Below the pieces are notes generated by a model. The model was not told where the DNA came from. It saw nothing but the letters and a program-made list of their open reading frames with translations, and did not search any database. Shown here piece after piece: positions 33,476 through 45,104 of a stretch of DNA of 64,000 nt. Source of the DNA: Trachythela sp. YZ-2020 (taxonomy: Eukaryota > Cnidaria > Anthozoa > Malacalcyonacea > Clavulariidae). Each line of letters begins with the position of its first letter. The stretch's first letter is position 1. The stretch is from contig JADLSH010000212.1 in assembly GCA_016169945.1 (NCBI GenBank), positions 528,001 through 592,000 of the forward strand, read 5' to 3'. A program made the translations under genes and the position numbers.

Positions 33476-34880
33476 TAGGCCTGCTCTGGCATCTTAACTC
33501 GCCACGACTTGCTGCGACATAATGCGAGTTTAGATGATTTAAGAAAAAACACAACTTTTAGGTAATGCGTTTTAAGGCGTTTTAGGGTGATTTAAGGCGA
33601 TTTAAGAAAAAATACATGGTAATTAAATATGCAAGTATAGGACCTTTAAGCCAAATACAGTAATAATACATAATTAATAGTGCATAGTACATGTATTTTG
33701 AAAGGCACCGCTCCTCACACACACCACCAGGGGGTCTGGTTAGACTGTCATGTAAACAAGACCCAGTAAGTTGAAACTTATAATTAATTTGCTTGTTATA
33801 TTGCCGTATTACTAATTTTAAGGTTATACCACCAAATTGCTTGAATTAATACAATGAAGAACATAAACCAGTATATAATAACATTTTTTTTTTAATTGTA
33901 TTGCATACTAATACATATTACTATGTTCAGGCCTGGAACCACAACCAATTGGAAATCTAAAAAATCAGGGTTGTGGCTGGAATGTAGGAACGATAAGTTT
34001 TAGTGCACCCCATGGGGTTGCTATCCTATATTTTGAGAATTTCCAAATGCATGAATGCCTTGTCGATATCTTGGAAATTCCAAGGTTACAGAATATATTA
34101 AAACTGTGATATAAATGCATCTTCCAAAGTGGCAATACATTATAGTTATTGAAACGAATTTACTTATGTGTTAAACTTACAAAAATAATAAGCTTGAATT
34201 TACGTTGCAAATATAGTATTTCTTTTCCATGTGTTTATTTAATAACTAAAACTCAACATTGATTAGTATTTATTTAAATTCTCCTCGATATATAAAGTAC
34301 ACTAGTACAGTATTTACAAAAATTAACTAGTATTAAAATTTAGTTTATATAAAGTTTCTCAGAGTTGAATAATAAATTTCCGCTGGATAGATTGCAAGGT
34401 ACAACAGACAAAATGCAAAATATTTACATACTTTGGCAAAGTTTGGACAAACTCTGGATTGCATGTTTGGCTTCCAAAGACCAAAGCTGGAGAAATTTTA
34501 GAAGAGTTTGTTGAATAATTTTTTATGCCCGGGTAGCAGGGACTTTAGCCATGTTTAGACTAGTAAGAATGCCACGTATAGCGGGGAAGTAGAATGATTT
34601 AGGACACAACCATTATCTAATGCCCTGTTGTTCCCCGAGTAGAAGGGTGCGAGGCTTTCCAGACAAAATTAGGAGGGGGCTATCCGAAAGGGCTTGCTGG
34701 AGAGGTGGCTTCTAAGCCGAAACACGGAAGTTACATGAAATAAACAACCAGAACCCTCCTTTCCCTTCCTTGGGGAAAGGGTGTTTACACTGTATATAGT
34801 ATTTACTGTTTTCAGCATTTTAATTTGGTTGGCGATTTTAGGCGATTTAGTGCGAGTTTAGGCGATTTAAGAGCAGGCCT
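33476..34880. mobile_element. Inverted-repeat element with GGCGATTTAAG motifs, 1.4 kb
   Basis: Ends TAGGCCTGCTCT and AGAGCAGGCCTA are perfect 12-bp inverted repeats. CGTT flanks both sides, a possible 4-bp duplication. Short GGCGATTTA repeats lie just inside both ends. The interior has no recognisable gene. Confidence 0.65.
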
Positions 34881-35191
34881 ACGTTTTCAGGTATTGTAAT
34901 GTTGTAAGAGACCGTCGGTAAACGATTTTGCTCTAGAAATATTCTCATGTTGTCTATCAATGCTGATCATCTATTTTTACCGATTGATCATAATTTTATA
35001 GCCATATATTTTGCGACATCAAATTGATATTAAAAGCTGCCCTAGAATGCTGTACACAATGGACTTTGTGACGTACAAGCACAGAGTTTTTCTTGTGTTT
35101 TGGCGCAAAAATTTGACTTGCTTTTAGGCAAAATTTAATGTATTTTACAATAGCATTATTTAAATTGCATATCTGCTTGGAGTGCCTTGGT

Positions 35192-35235
<44 letters not shown>
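35192..35235 (+). repeat. TAGA tetranucleotide tail of a LINE
   Basis: About 11 copies. Read on -, it is the (TATC)n 3' tail of the LINE at 35236-38340. Confidence 0.95.
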
Positions 35236-35431
35236 AAAACTTTATTTAAACACGCTAACCATTGTCAACCTATACAGCAGGCTGATTTCCACAAGGGGCG
35301 TGTACGATAATAAGATTACAAAAATATAGTATAGATGGTAATACAGTATATAGTAAGAAAGTTATATAGGTACAAGAATATAAGGTATAGAAAAACGTAT
35401 AGTGAAACATATCTATTTACAAATCTCTATG

Positions 35432-36755
35432 TCATTCAAAAATGTGAGCAGTGATTTTAGTTTCAAAAGGAATGAGGGAGTTGCTCTCACTAATTTCATT
35501 TGGTAAAGAGTTCCAAATGTGTGCCCCGTCAAACATGAAACTTTTTTCCATGCTATTAGTACGTGGCTGTGGTAAGCAAAGATTACTTTCAATATCTCGA
35601 AGTTCATAATTTGTCATTTCATTTTTGAAAGTAAATAAATCAGTAAGTGATTTAGGACCCATTTTATTCAACAATTTAAACATCAGTTTTAAGTGAATTC
35701 CAGCCTAAAGCATCTAAAGCAAGCTGATGATCTACATCATTGCTCATATTCATTATGATTCGAGCAGCTCTGTTTTGGAGCTTTTGGAGGCGTTTTGATT
35801 GTGTTTCACCAAACACATCCCATACTTCACAGCAATAAGTAAAGTGTGGGCGAACAATATAATTATATATAGAAACAAGTGTATCTTTCTCAACAAATTC
35901 TTTTACTCGACGAATAGCTGATATTCCCGATGCTATTTTCTTGCAAATCTTTTCAGTATTATTCTTCCAAGACAAATGCTGGTTGATAGTCACTCCAAGA
36001 GTTTTGCAATCGTAAACTTGTCTAATTGGTTTGTCTTCAATGGTAATGTTTGGCTGTACTTTTTATCATTGGTTTAGATCCAATTAGCATAAATTCAGTT
36101 TTAGCTACATTTAAACTTAATTTATTGGCAATTAACCATTTCCTAAGTATTTCTAAATCAGAATTCATTGCAGCTTCAACATCATCTATAGATTGACCAG
36201 CAGCTGTTAGGTTTGTATCATCAGCAAACAATCGAGGTTTTGGTTTGTTTAAACAAAGAGGCAGGTCATTAATATATAACAAAAAGAGTAAAGGCCCTAA
36301 AATAGAGCTTGTGGCACACCACACTTAATCAATCTCTCTGATGAGATAGTTCCATTTACTTGACATTTCTGGGTGCGATTCATCAAGTACGATTTTAGTA
36401 GAGATAAAGCATCTCCTTTTACGCCATAAATTTCGATTTTTTTTAGTAAAATCTGGTGATCGACAGTATCAAATGCTTTTTTTAAGTCAATTATTACACC
36501 TAAGTTGAATAGTTTTTTGTCAATATTCATATACCAACTATTAGTACAGTCTAATAATGCTGTAGCAGTTGAGTGAGATTTACGAAAGCCAAATTGACAA
36601 TCACTAAGTAGTTTAAATTTTGTCAAATAATCATATAGTTGGTCATATAAAATTATTTCCATAATTTTGGTAACGGCTGGCAAAACTGAAATTGGTCTGT
36701 AGTTACCAGGCATATTTTTTGGGCCATTTTTATAAAGAGGCGATACTCTTGCCAT
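35432..36755 (-). pseudogene. LINE reverse transcriptase, frameshifted
   Basis: From upstream to downstream: KNGPKNMPGNYRPISVLPAV (fingers), GFRKSHSTATALL, LKKAFDTVDHQILL (first catalytic Asp), a break near 36310, SILGPLLFLLYINDLP, FADDT (the catalytic motif usually YADD), then the KLQNRAARI and IWNSLPNEI regions of the C-terminal part. Frame breaks fall near 36310, 36030 and 35680. It copied LINE RNA at the nick made by the endonuclease; this copy cannot make the whole enzyme. Confidence 0.9.
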
Positions 36756-37524
36756 TTTCCACTCATCAGGGAAAGTGCGTAGTGCAATAGCCTGATTAAA
36801 GATATAAGTTAATGAACTGGCGATAGCAGGTGCTGCTAGTTTTAAAATTTTACTTCAAATTTTATCAATGCCAGTGGCTTTTGCACTGGAAAGGCCATGC
36901 AGGAGATGGTAAACTTTGTTGGTAGTAATTGACTCAAATCATGTGAATTCTGATTTAGGTTTCTTAAATATATTCTTGAAAATTGCAATTTGACGTATCA
37001 AGTTTGCTAGCTAAGTCAGAACCAATATTACGAAAAGAATTCATTGAAGCCCTCTGCAATGTCTTTAGAATTTGTTAAATTAATTCCAATATTCACTTTT
37101 GTTGGTTTGTTTTGTTTGCCTAGTAAATTGTTTATTGTTTTCCAAGCCTCTTTTGGATTTTGTTTTTGACCAGCAATCATCTTGGAGTAATAATCCTTTT
37201 TGGCCTTTCTTATTTGTATATTTACTTTATTTCTGGTTTGTTTATACACTTCCCAATCTGTTTCTAGGTTTTCCACAACGGTTTTTCTCTTAAATCTATC
37301 TCTCTTATGTATAAGCTTTTTTATCTCATTAGTAATCCATGGGATTTTTTTGATCTGATCCTTTTATGTTGAATAGGTGCATGTTTATTTAGTAAACAAT
37401 TTCTTCCAAATCTCTCACATAGAATTTGGATTATCTGCGAAAAAGTACACATATTCCCAATGCTGACTAAGCAAATCCTCAACAAATTTTTGCCCATCAA
37501 AGTTTTTCATATTTCTAATTTCCA

Positions 37525-38204
37525 CTACGTTTTTATCTTGTTTCTTAGAAATAAGTATTTTTCTGATAGCATATACCAAACTATGATCACTGATTCCTGT
37601 ATGTATATTACACCAGAATTTGAGATTTTCTCTGGTGTGTTAGTAACTATATGATCAATGAGGCTGGAGGTTTTCATGGTTACCCGAGTAGCTTCCTTAA
37701 TTAATTGTGACAATTGATACAATTCATACAGTGATTTAATTTTTTTGGTTGGGGTATCAGCTTCTGTTTTAAGCATGTCACAATTTAAATCACCAAGAAT
37801 ATATATTTCTTTATTTTCATCATCATTTGCTTTGATTAATTTTTCAAACTTTTCAAAGAAATTGTTTGCCAAATTTGGTGGTCGATAAATAGTTGTAACC
37901 AAAAATGGTCGACTATGTGGTTTTATAATTTCTACACAAACAGTCTCCAATTCAGAGGGGATTAGATCATTTCTAATTTTGTAGTTGATGGAGCTACGCA
38001 AGTAGATACAAACTCCACCCCCATTTCTTGATCTGTCTTTTCTAATAATATCATAGTCATCAAATTAAAGTCAATCTTATTATCGGTTATATTCAGATCA
38101 TGTCGTGTCTCACTAAAACCAATCAGGTCAATGTGTTTGTTAGACATTGAGTAACGTATTTCATCAATCTTTTTAGGCAAACTGACAATGTTTAGGAAAG
38201 TCAT
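37525..38204 (-). pseudogene. LINE apurinic-type endonuclease, frameshifted
   Basis: It shows LPKKIDEIR and IGFSETRHD (catalytic Glu region), a break near 37980, then TTIYRPPN, ILGDLNCDM (G-D-x-N core) and SSLIDHIVTN (late catalytic Asp region). Endonuclease of this type nicks target DNA for LINE insertion. The final histidine motif (S-D-H) is not seen in frame. A further piece, 37276-37028, links endonuclease to reverse transcriptase. Confidence 0.85.
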
Positions 38205-38667
38205 CTGGGAATAGAATTAGTGTAAAAATCGCTACTCACATTTTCATCTGACAGACCTATATTAATTCATTCATTTCTCAGTACTTGACTGACATATTTC
38301 AGATAATCTGTCCAGTCTTTCTTGCGGTGTTCCATTCTACAAGTAAACAGTAGTTTTTTTTAATTCTAAGTCATAAAACACACTCTAAATAGGTTTAAAA
38401 TGCTACAGGATTTTAGTTTTAGCATTTATACATCGGATACATTGATGTTTTAGGATTAGAGTCAAGTATTAAGTCATATAGTTAAATATATTTCTGTTTA
38501 TAAATTACTAAACCTTGCACAGTTGTAATTCAATATTAAAAGTTGGTAGTCTGTAAATTATTTACAGTCACCGGTTTCACCCAACCTAAAACACTTAAAG
38601 CACACGTTCTAAATATTAGAACGCCGCATGGACAATGAAGCGTGCATGGACGGATTAAAATCTAACT

Positions 38668-38790
38668 CAGAGGAGGTTGGGCAGCAGCCGCAAAGCATCA
38701 TGGGTATCGAGCGCCTGATTCCACGTATGGCTTCATTGACCCTGTGATTGTCATGGAGTAAACATCTCTCAGGCTACAACAAAATGGATG
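38668..38790 (+). repeat. Solitary hAT-type left end related to the 2.06 kb element
   Basis: CAGAGGAGGTTGGGCAGCAG then CCGCAAAGCATCATGGGTA matches the left end of the element at 13971 over about 120 bp with mismatches. No matching right end was found by eye downstream. It may be truncated, or may be the left end of the element that carries the next two genes. Confidence 0.65.
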
Positions 38791-39130
38791 CTTTCGAAAG
38801 ACAAGATTGTCAAGCTACGATACTTTATCAAAATAGCTTGTTATATATGTATTTCTGCGATTCACATTACGACTTATGTTTTAGCATACCAAGTTTACCA
38901 TTTTTTAAATTGCATGGGGTTTGCTGCCATTTTAGCTTTCTTAATAATCCGTCCGGAAGAAGAATTTGTGTGATACCCAACAGCGAGGCCCAGCTTTCGA
39001 AGTTGAATGGCCTTAAATCCCCTGTATCATCAACGTTAAAGCAAGCACAGTATTTGAGGTTGGTATACTTCTCTGCATTTACATTTAATTGGTTATTTTT
39101 TCCAATACATATATCTTATTAGATGATATA

Positions 39131-39168
39131 TGTATTGTACTCGTTGTTTGTATTTTGACTCGCCCTGC

Positions 39169-39203
<35 letters not shown>

Positions 39204-39402
39204 TACAGCGATACTACATACCAAAACATCTAATTATTTATTTATTATACAACTGCTTTATAAAGTATTTTTTATTGAGAAGAATAACCGGTCAAACCGG
39301 TTTTCTACTATACAAATAACCAAGTATCCAAATATCTCTGTATATTTGTACTCGTTTTTAGCGTTATTTGGACACTTTTTAACACAGTTGTATAATAAGA
39401 GG
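39131..39402. mobile_element. Small palindromic repeat, about 270 bp
   Basis: A hairpin TATTTTGACTCGCCC/GGGCTCGTCAAAATA (39150-39185) is followed by a 14-bp inverted pair TTATTATACAACTG/CAGTTGTATAATAA (near 39240 and 39390) and a small palindrome ACCGGTCAAACCGGT. It is MITE-like and non-coding. Confidence 0.55.
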
Positions 39403-39589
39403 TCGAATTTCTGCTTCCGTGTTTTAATCTTGTACTGTATTAAATTACACTGTGTTAAATTACGCTGTATAAAGTATGGCTTAATATTTGTATTAAACGT
39501 CTTTTATAGTTTATTACTATCCCTCATGAGTTTTCTGTTTGCTCATTGTGGAGCGGAGCGAATGCTTTTATGTTGATCACATATTGACA

Positions 39590-40511
39590 GCGAATACAAG
39601 TGCAGTGGCTGCAATTGTCCCTAATTTTGACGACATTGAGGAGACTCCATTGCTTAACGTAGATGCGGTAAGTTGCAATTTTTCGAACTTTTACCCTACT
39701 CATAAAGTTTTCTACCTCCTTTAGATGACACTCCAGAAAGAGGAAACTCTCAAGAACCAATTGAAAGAAACAGAGACAGCCTTGATGGACCAGGAAATAG
39801 AAACTCAGACGATGAGCATTGGTTCTCTGATGAATCTGAAGGTAAGTTATGTGATGCATTTGTGTTTGTTTGGGGTTATAAAAATAGTGTTTGATAACTT
39901 CTTGGCTCTTGCTATCTGTCTGTGGTTGGATTTCTGCACATGCTATGTCTTTAGTTTGATACTTTAAATTTTCATCTATTTAAAGGTTTGTGTGTTCTAA
40001 ATTTTAACAATAGAAATTACAGTTTTAGCTATAATATTTCTAATTTTAGACATTACAGCATAGACTATTAATTGCATTGTTATTACTCTATAGAAAGAGA
40101 TCTACTTGAGTATTTGGCTGGACTTGGAATTAATCAAGAAGGAAGTGACAACGAACAAGGTGATCACGAGGAAAGTGATAAGGAGCGAAGTAATGACTTG
40201 TTAAGTGAAGATAAAAATGAGGAGGAAGAAATCACTCATGCTGTACCAATCAAGCGCATTGGAGCTGCTCATGAAAAAAATTACCAACATCATTTGGAAC
40301 AGACATATCTTGCTCTTGAACAGAACATATCAGTAAAGGTTAGACATAGGCCGGAGCCATTGAATCCAAGGATCCAAGTGCAATTGGCATTGATCTTGAC
40401 TATGGAACTGGATGGACACATGTTGGATATATTGCTTCTGAACTTTTCAAGTATTTACACCCACTGATTGCCGCAGGAGATATTTTAGATGTCTATGTTG
40501 AGGCTCAAGTG
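39590..40511 (+). pseudogene. HIRAN-like acidic protein, spliced, with a frameshift
   Basis: Three exons are supported: about 39590-39667 (ends GATGCG-GTAAGT), 39725-39841 (DTPERGNSQEP... to WFSDESE, donor GAAG-GTAAGT) and 40094-40511. Exon 3 continues with RDLLEYLAGLGINQEG, an acidic stretch, then VPIKRIGAAHEKNYQ. After a one-base frame break near 40370 it reads IGIDLDYGTGWTHVGYIASE, LFKYLHPLIAAGD and ILDVYVEAQV. The last part resembles HIRAN domains, which bind DNA ends in helicases such as HLTF and are common in transposon-linked proteins. Exons 1 and 2 do not join in frame, a second lesion or a wrong exon. The end is uncertain: exon 3 may splice on or read to TGA near 40540. Confidence 0.6.
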
Positions 40512-41671
40512 GTAAGGAAGAGCGTGAGTGTACGTTGACATATGTTTGTCATTTTATAGCAACTAGTTACGGTTTTACAAGTTGTGAAATTGCTATGATT
40601 TCAATTGGCTAACCTTTTTAGATATTTTTTTCCAGTATTTTTTTCCAGCAAACAGAAATATTAGATTAACCATAAATAGGTTTTCTAATAAAAACAATTT
40701 CTTGTCATGTACACTCATGCAATTCCTTCTAAATAGCAATGTTTTTTTAATGAGAACAATATCAATATATTACATGACATTGTACAAATCAAGGTAATTC
40801 TGTATTTGTTATAAATAGATGCATGTACTGATACCAATTTTGTGACTAATTATTCAAATTAAAATTGCTGCAACTGTGTGTTAGCCATTGTAAAACTAAT
40901 GATATATTTTTCTAGTAAACAAAACTAATTTCTGAACAAACAATCTAACGAGTGACCAATTTACCTTCGCTACAGTAGCCATGCAATGTTGCAATGTTGC
41001 AATGTTGCAATGTTGCAATGTTGCAATGTTGCAATGTTGCAATGTTGCAATGTTAGAAATAGTTATATCAAACTCTCACTCTACAGAATATTTTGTTTGA
41101 AAACAACAAAAATTCAGACTGAAATAAAACAAGATGTATATATTTTTCAAATTGATCAAAGGTCCCATAATAACTTGCCTCTGATTCATATATTTCATGA
41201 TGGGTGTATTAAGTACAAATCTGCATATAAAAACCATTATTTCTCTAACTCTGCCTGTAGTGGTTCTTTTACAAGATGGTACTGTATAAAAGCAAGTATA
41301 TCCATGCTTTGCTCCTTTGGTCAACTTAATCATAAAAGTTATTTAAGATTAAACCAGTTTCTTGGTTCTCTATTTTGGGAACAATATAATTGCATAAATT
41401 GCAGGCTGTTGGTTCTTATACAATGGTTCTGTTACGCAGATCGTGACTGTATACATTTAAATATTTTACTGTATTAACTCTAAACAATTAAATATCAACA
41501 AAGGTCTGTAGCACATGTGACAAAACCAAACATGGTAAATTATATTGCAGTAATATAAACAGGAATTGTTCCATCTGTACACTTATTAGTAATAATAAGT
41601 TATTAAATAATATCAGTGGAAAGTGGAAAGTATGCAATCACCCTATGGTATGTTCAGTGTTTGCTTTATAT
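40512..41671. other. Region between converging genes, with 8-bp satellite
   Basis: No exon is visible. It contains nine perfect copies of GCAATGTT (40983-41054). The open frame over the satellite (about 40986-41477) has no family features. Confidence 0.6.
40983..41054 (+). repeat. 8-bp satellite GCAATGTT, nine perfect copies
   Basis: The copies are identical, which suggests very recent expansion. Confidence 0.97.
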
Positions 41672-43955
41672 TTATTCACTCTGTGAAGGTGGTGGTGGTA
41701 AACTTTCTGCCGGTTTGAAATGTGCTGTTCTGACACTTAGTTGGCCACGTTGAGGGATGAAAACACCAGGATTAGCTCGGCTCGAAATACGTACACGATT
41801 CAGACGTTCTTCTCCCCTGCTAGAGGGTACGTTAAAAGATAGTAAGCAACCGTCGTTGTATCGGTCATTGGATCCAGTGTAGTAAAAGGGTAGGTCAGGA
41901 TCACACTTCTTGGTGTATACGCTGATAACTTTCGCATCATGAAAATCCTTTTCATCGAAAATTGGTCCAAGCAACCCATGTTAAAAGGCAAAGATGCCTT
42001 CAACATCATCGATTGACCCTGCCCTTGGATGTTCAGGAAGAAGCCCCTTTTCAACTCCATATCGGCGTCTGAACTCCTGTGATGAAAATAAACATTATAG
42101 TAATTTAAAGAATTAAAGTCAAGATAATAAAATGGCAGCTGAATGACGGTTGAAGGTAATTTTCCCCCATGAGGTTACCGGAACAAACATTACCATATAT
42201 TTCAAGGCAAAAGCAAACAAACCTGACTCTCAATATTTGTTGTTAATGCAACCACAACTTCTCTGGTGAATCCTCCAATTCCTCTGATAGGTCTATAAAT
42301 TAACAGAAGTAAACACAATATTAAATATGTACAATATGGACCAAATACTGCAGGTTGAATTTCTGTACATGTTCACATCCAACGTCGAGTAGTCCCTTAA
42401 ATCCTTGTACCATGGCATCCAGTCTTCTAGCAGATAATCCAGCATGGCCAGGTCGTATTTCATACGGCCAGCCTCTGTTAGACCACGATAATCACTTGTC
42501 TTGTGCCAGTTTGACACTACCTCTAAAAATCTACCTTGACTCAAAAAACCATTAGCTTTCAACCATTTAGCTACTGCAGGTGACAACAATTTCTCGGCGT
42601 CACCTACACTCTGCTTCCTCTTCCTGTCAATACAGTATAGGTCAAACCTGTATGAAGATCGTTCATAGCCTTCACAAATGCCTGGAGATCCACGTTCGGG
42701 ATGTGCCCCTTTCTCAGCAATCCTCTTCAGCACATGTACATGGTCATGGTCTTCACGTTCATCTTGAGGCTCACCTGTTCTTTCACTTACCTCTGGCACA
42801 TACAAATAATCTCGGAAGTTAATACCTTGCTCACAGTACATATTTACCTTCTTCTTGAAGAGGTGCATGGCCATTAATGATTTAAGGCAGTCAGATTTTG
42901 ACTCAGTTTTACATTTAACAGAAATGATTATAGAGTGCATTATTGCCAAAGACATTGTTTTATAAAGTATAAGTAAAGGTGGCCTAGATTCCAATTTTAT
43001 GTTTATTGTGTTACCACACATGCCATACCTGCAACCCAAGGGTGAGGATCATAAAAGAATGGAAATTGTTTTCTGCGAAGAATGCTGATTGCATGGGCAA
43101 ATGGTACTTTTTGTTCATCATTAATGTACTCTGCCAACCACTGGACATCTTCCAACGGGATTGCACCATGACCCTTCACCGGCAAGATTACTCCTTCTGT
43201 AAATTGCAGAACAAAAAATACATATAACTTAATAATGAAAATGTTTCCTTACATATCATATCGTTTTTGATGATGGTCCTCAATAAACCAAACCATAGTA
43301 TAAAACCACAATAAGTACACGGAACCTTTCTTTACAGACTGCAAGAACTTGCCAGTGTATTGCCCGTGCTTCATTTTTGGCATCCATAATCAGCTGAATG
43401 ACTGAGACAGGTCTATCTTTACCTTGTGTTCGCAATGTTTTAAACTCGCCATCAGTAACGAAATCTTTAAATTATATACAAGTAAGTCTATAATTAGATA
43501 AAAAATGCAAGATTAATAAAGCAAAAAGCTGCTGCAACGATGGACATATATGTTCGTTTGATAACTTCACTTGTACTAAGAAATAAACTATGAAAATGTA
43601 TACATGTACAGTAAGTAGTACATACCTACAGTTACCATGCCAATATCATCCATAGCAGTTTTCAACTCTTCTTTCAGGTCTCCTGTACTTAAGAACGCGA
43701 ACAGGAATAGCAAACGGTTTGAAATTTCTTAACTCATCATTTACCATGAATATCAGCTATCACAATGAGCTATTCCATTTAAAATCTGTAACCCTCATAA
43801 AAGCACATTGCTTTCCTCTAGAATGAACACTAAACAGTTCATCACCTTGATGAATATCGGCAGAAAGAAATAAAGCCATACTTACCTGTGTTTCTTCGGG
43901 AAATGTTTGTATATTTTGCATCTAGAGAGTTGTGAACTTGCATGGCAGAGCACAT
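41672..43955 (-). pseudogene. Orphan multi-exon protein of a transposon-linked family, nonsense in last exon
   Basis: Exons on -: 43955-43886 (MCSAMQVHNSLDAKYTN), 43682-43626 (DLKEELKTAMDDIGM), 43464 to about 43336 (DFVTDGEFKTLRTQGK), 43198-43029 (VQWLAEYIND, FFYDPHPWVAG), about 42900-42369 (LFKKKVNMYCEQGINFRDYL, KRKQSVGDAEKLLS, YLLEDWMPWYKDL), 42292-42223 (RGIGGFTREVVVALTTNIE) and 42076-41672 (RRRYGVEKGLLPEHPRAGSI, DDVEG). Most borders have GT/AG sites; the exon 3-4 and 4-5 joints are unresolved. A TAA at 41983-41981, 31 codons into the last exon, would truncate it. I associate this layout with uncharacterised cnidarian proteins, from memory. It converges on the HIRAN-like gene. No known domain is recognised. 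Confidence 0.7.
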
Positions 43956-45100
43956 GGAAGTATGGAACAAAACATGCGCGCGCAATACAATATTTTTCTA
44001 GCCCTCTCCCCCCATTTTAAAAATTCTCCTAGAGCTCGACTTTCTGCCCGGAATTATGACAACTGACAGACGCCGACGCAAGATCCAGATCTCGACTATA
44101 CATAGGTCGGCGTAAAAGACTGGGGCGAGTGAACTCTGGAGAAACCTTGCCTTGTCAAGAATAGTGTGCTGCCTTCGGCAGCAATTATTATTATTATTAT
44201 TATCTTAAAATGTCAACAACATTTAATAGAGGAGAGTGCGACGAAACTCAAATAACAACTTGGTTGGTTGGTCTTCATCTGAATCCTATATAGCAAGCTA
44301 CAGACAATAAATGCACATAAAGATAAACCATTTTTTTCATGCTTTAATATGTAATAGTTTTTACAAGTTATGTGGTAATGACCCAAGTCATACATACATT
44401 TAATATCAACCCCTCATGAAATATTGCAGATAGAAATAGTTATTTTTCACATCACTCAGTTTCTTTTGCTCTTCAAAGAGCAATATATTCAACATATCTG
44501 TCAGTTGACTCTTTAACTCCCTTATATTCGCCTCTAATATTCCTTTAATGAATGCACCTTACATGTTAAAAATAAGCAGGCTATTTTGAGGCCCTGGGGA
44601 TATGTGATTTATTCACCATGGGCTAACACCTTTGTGTTAACCTATCCGAGATTTCTAGCAGAGTGACATTTTACACAGATTTATTTAAATGTTACAGGAT
44701 GAAATGGATACATTGATCAGAAAAATTTTGTATTTTTCTTTAAGTTCACGTTTAAAAGCAAAGTCGTTTTAGAAGAGATTTCTTTCCTCTGCCGATAAGC
44801 AGTTTATGTTGTTCAACCGGTGAACAACATGTCACTTCACAATATTTTGTTGTTTTGAGCTTCTTTTTGCTTTCAAACTTGGAAATATGTAAATGATTGA
44901 GATTCGAATTCTCTGAATTGGCAGCTGTTTATTGTACTACTAATAACAATAATTTTCCATTTATAGTGCCCGATTCCATCTGTATATGTTCACATGCGCA
45001 TAACAATTAATATAATTAGATTAATTACAAGAGAAATATGAAAACTAATTAAAAACTATTTTATATAGAATGCTACAAGTCTTTGACAAATTATCCTAAA
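43956..45100. other. Upstream region of the orphan gene; no further gene
   Basis: Contains an ATT trinucleotide run (44184-44203) and a perfect hairpin ATGTTGTTCA/TGAACAACAT at about 44807-44831. No exon or TIR partner of the left end at 38668 was found. Confidence 0.5.
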
Positions 45101-45104
45101 TGAA

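Larger units (their letters stand above)
35192..38340 (-). mobile_element. CR1/L2-like LINE, decayed, about 3.1 kb
   Basis: A minus-strand non-LTR retrotransposon with an apurinic-type endonuclease followed by a reverse transcriptase, then a C-terminal tail and a tetranucleotide 3' tail. At least five frame breaks split the ORF. The 5' end is uncertain; an ATG-led frame at about 38325 (MEHRKKDWTDYLKYV) hints that sequence near the start of the element is present. Confidence 0.9.

Noticed and set aside
40986..41477. 163-residue frame starting in the GCAATGTT array
   Set aside because: The start lies in a satellite and the rest is Tyr/Ile/Asn-rich non-coding-like sequence.
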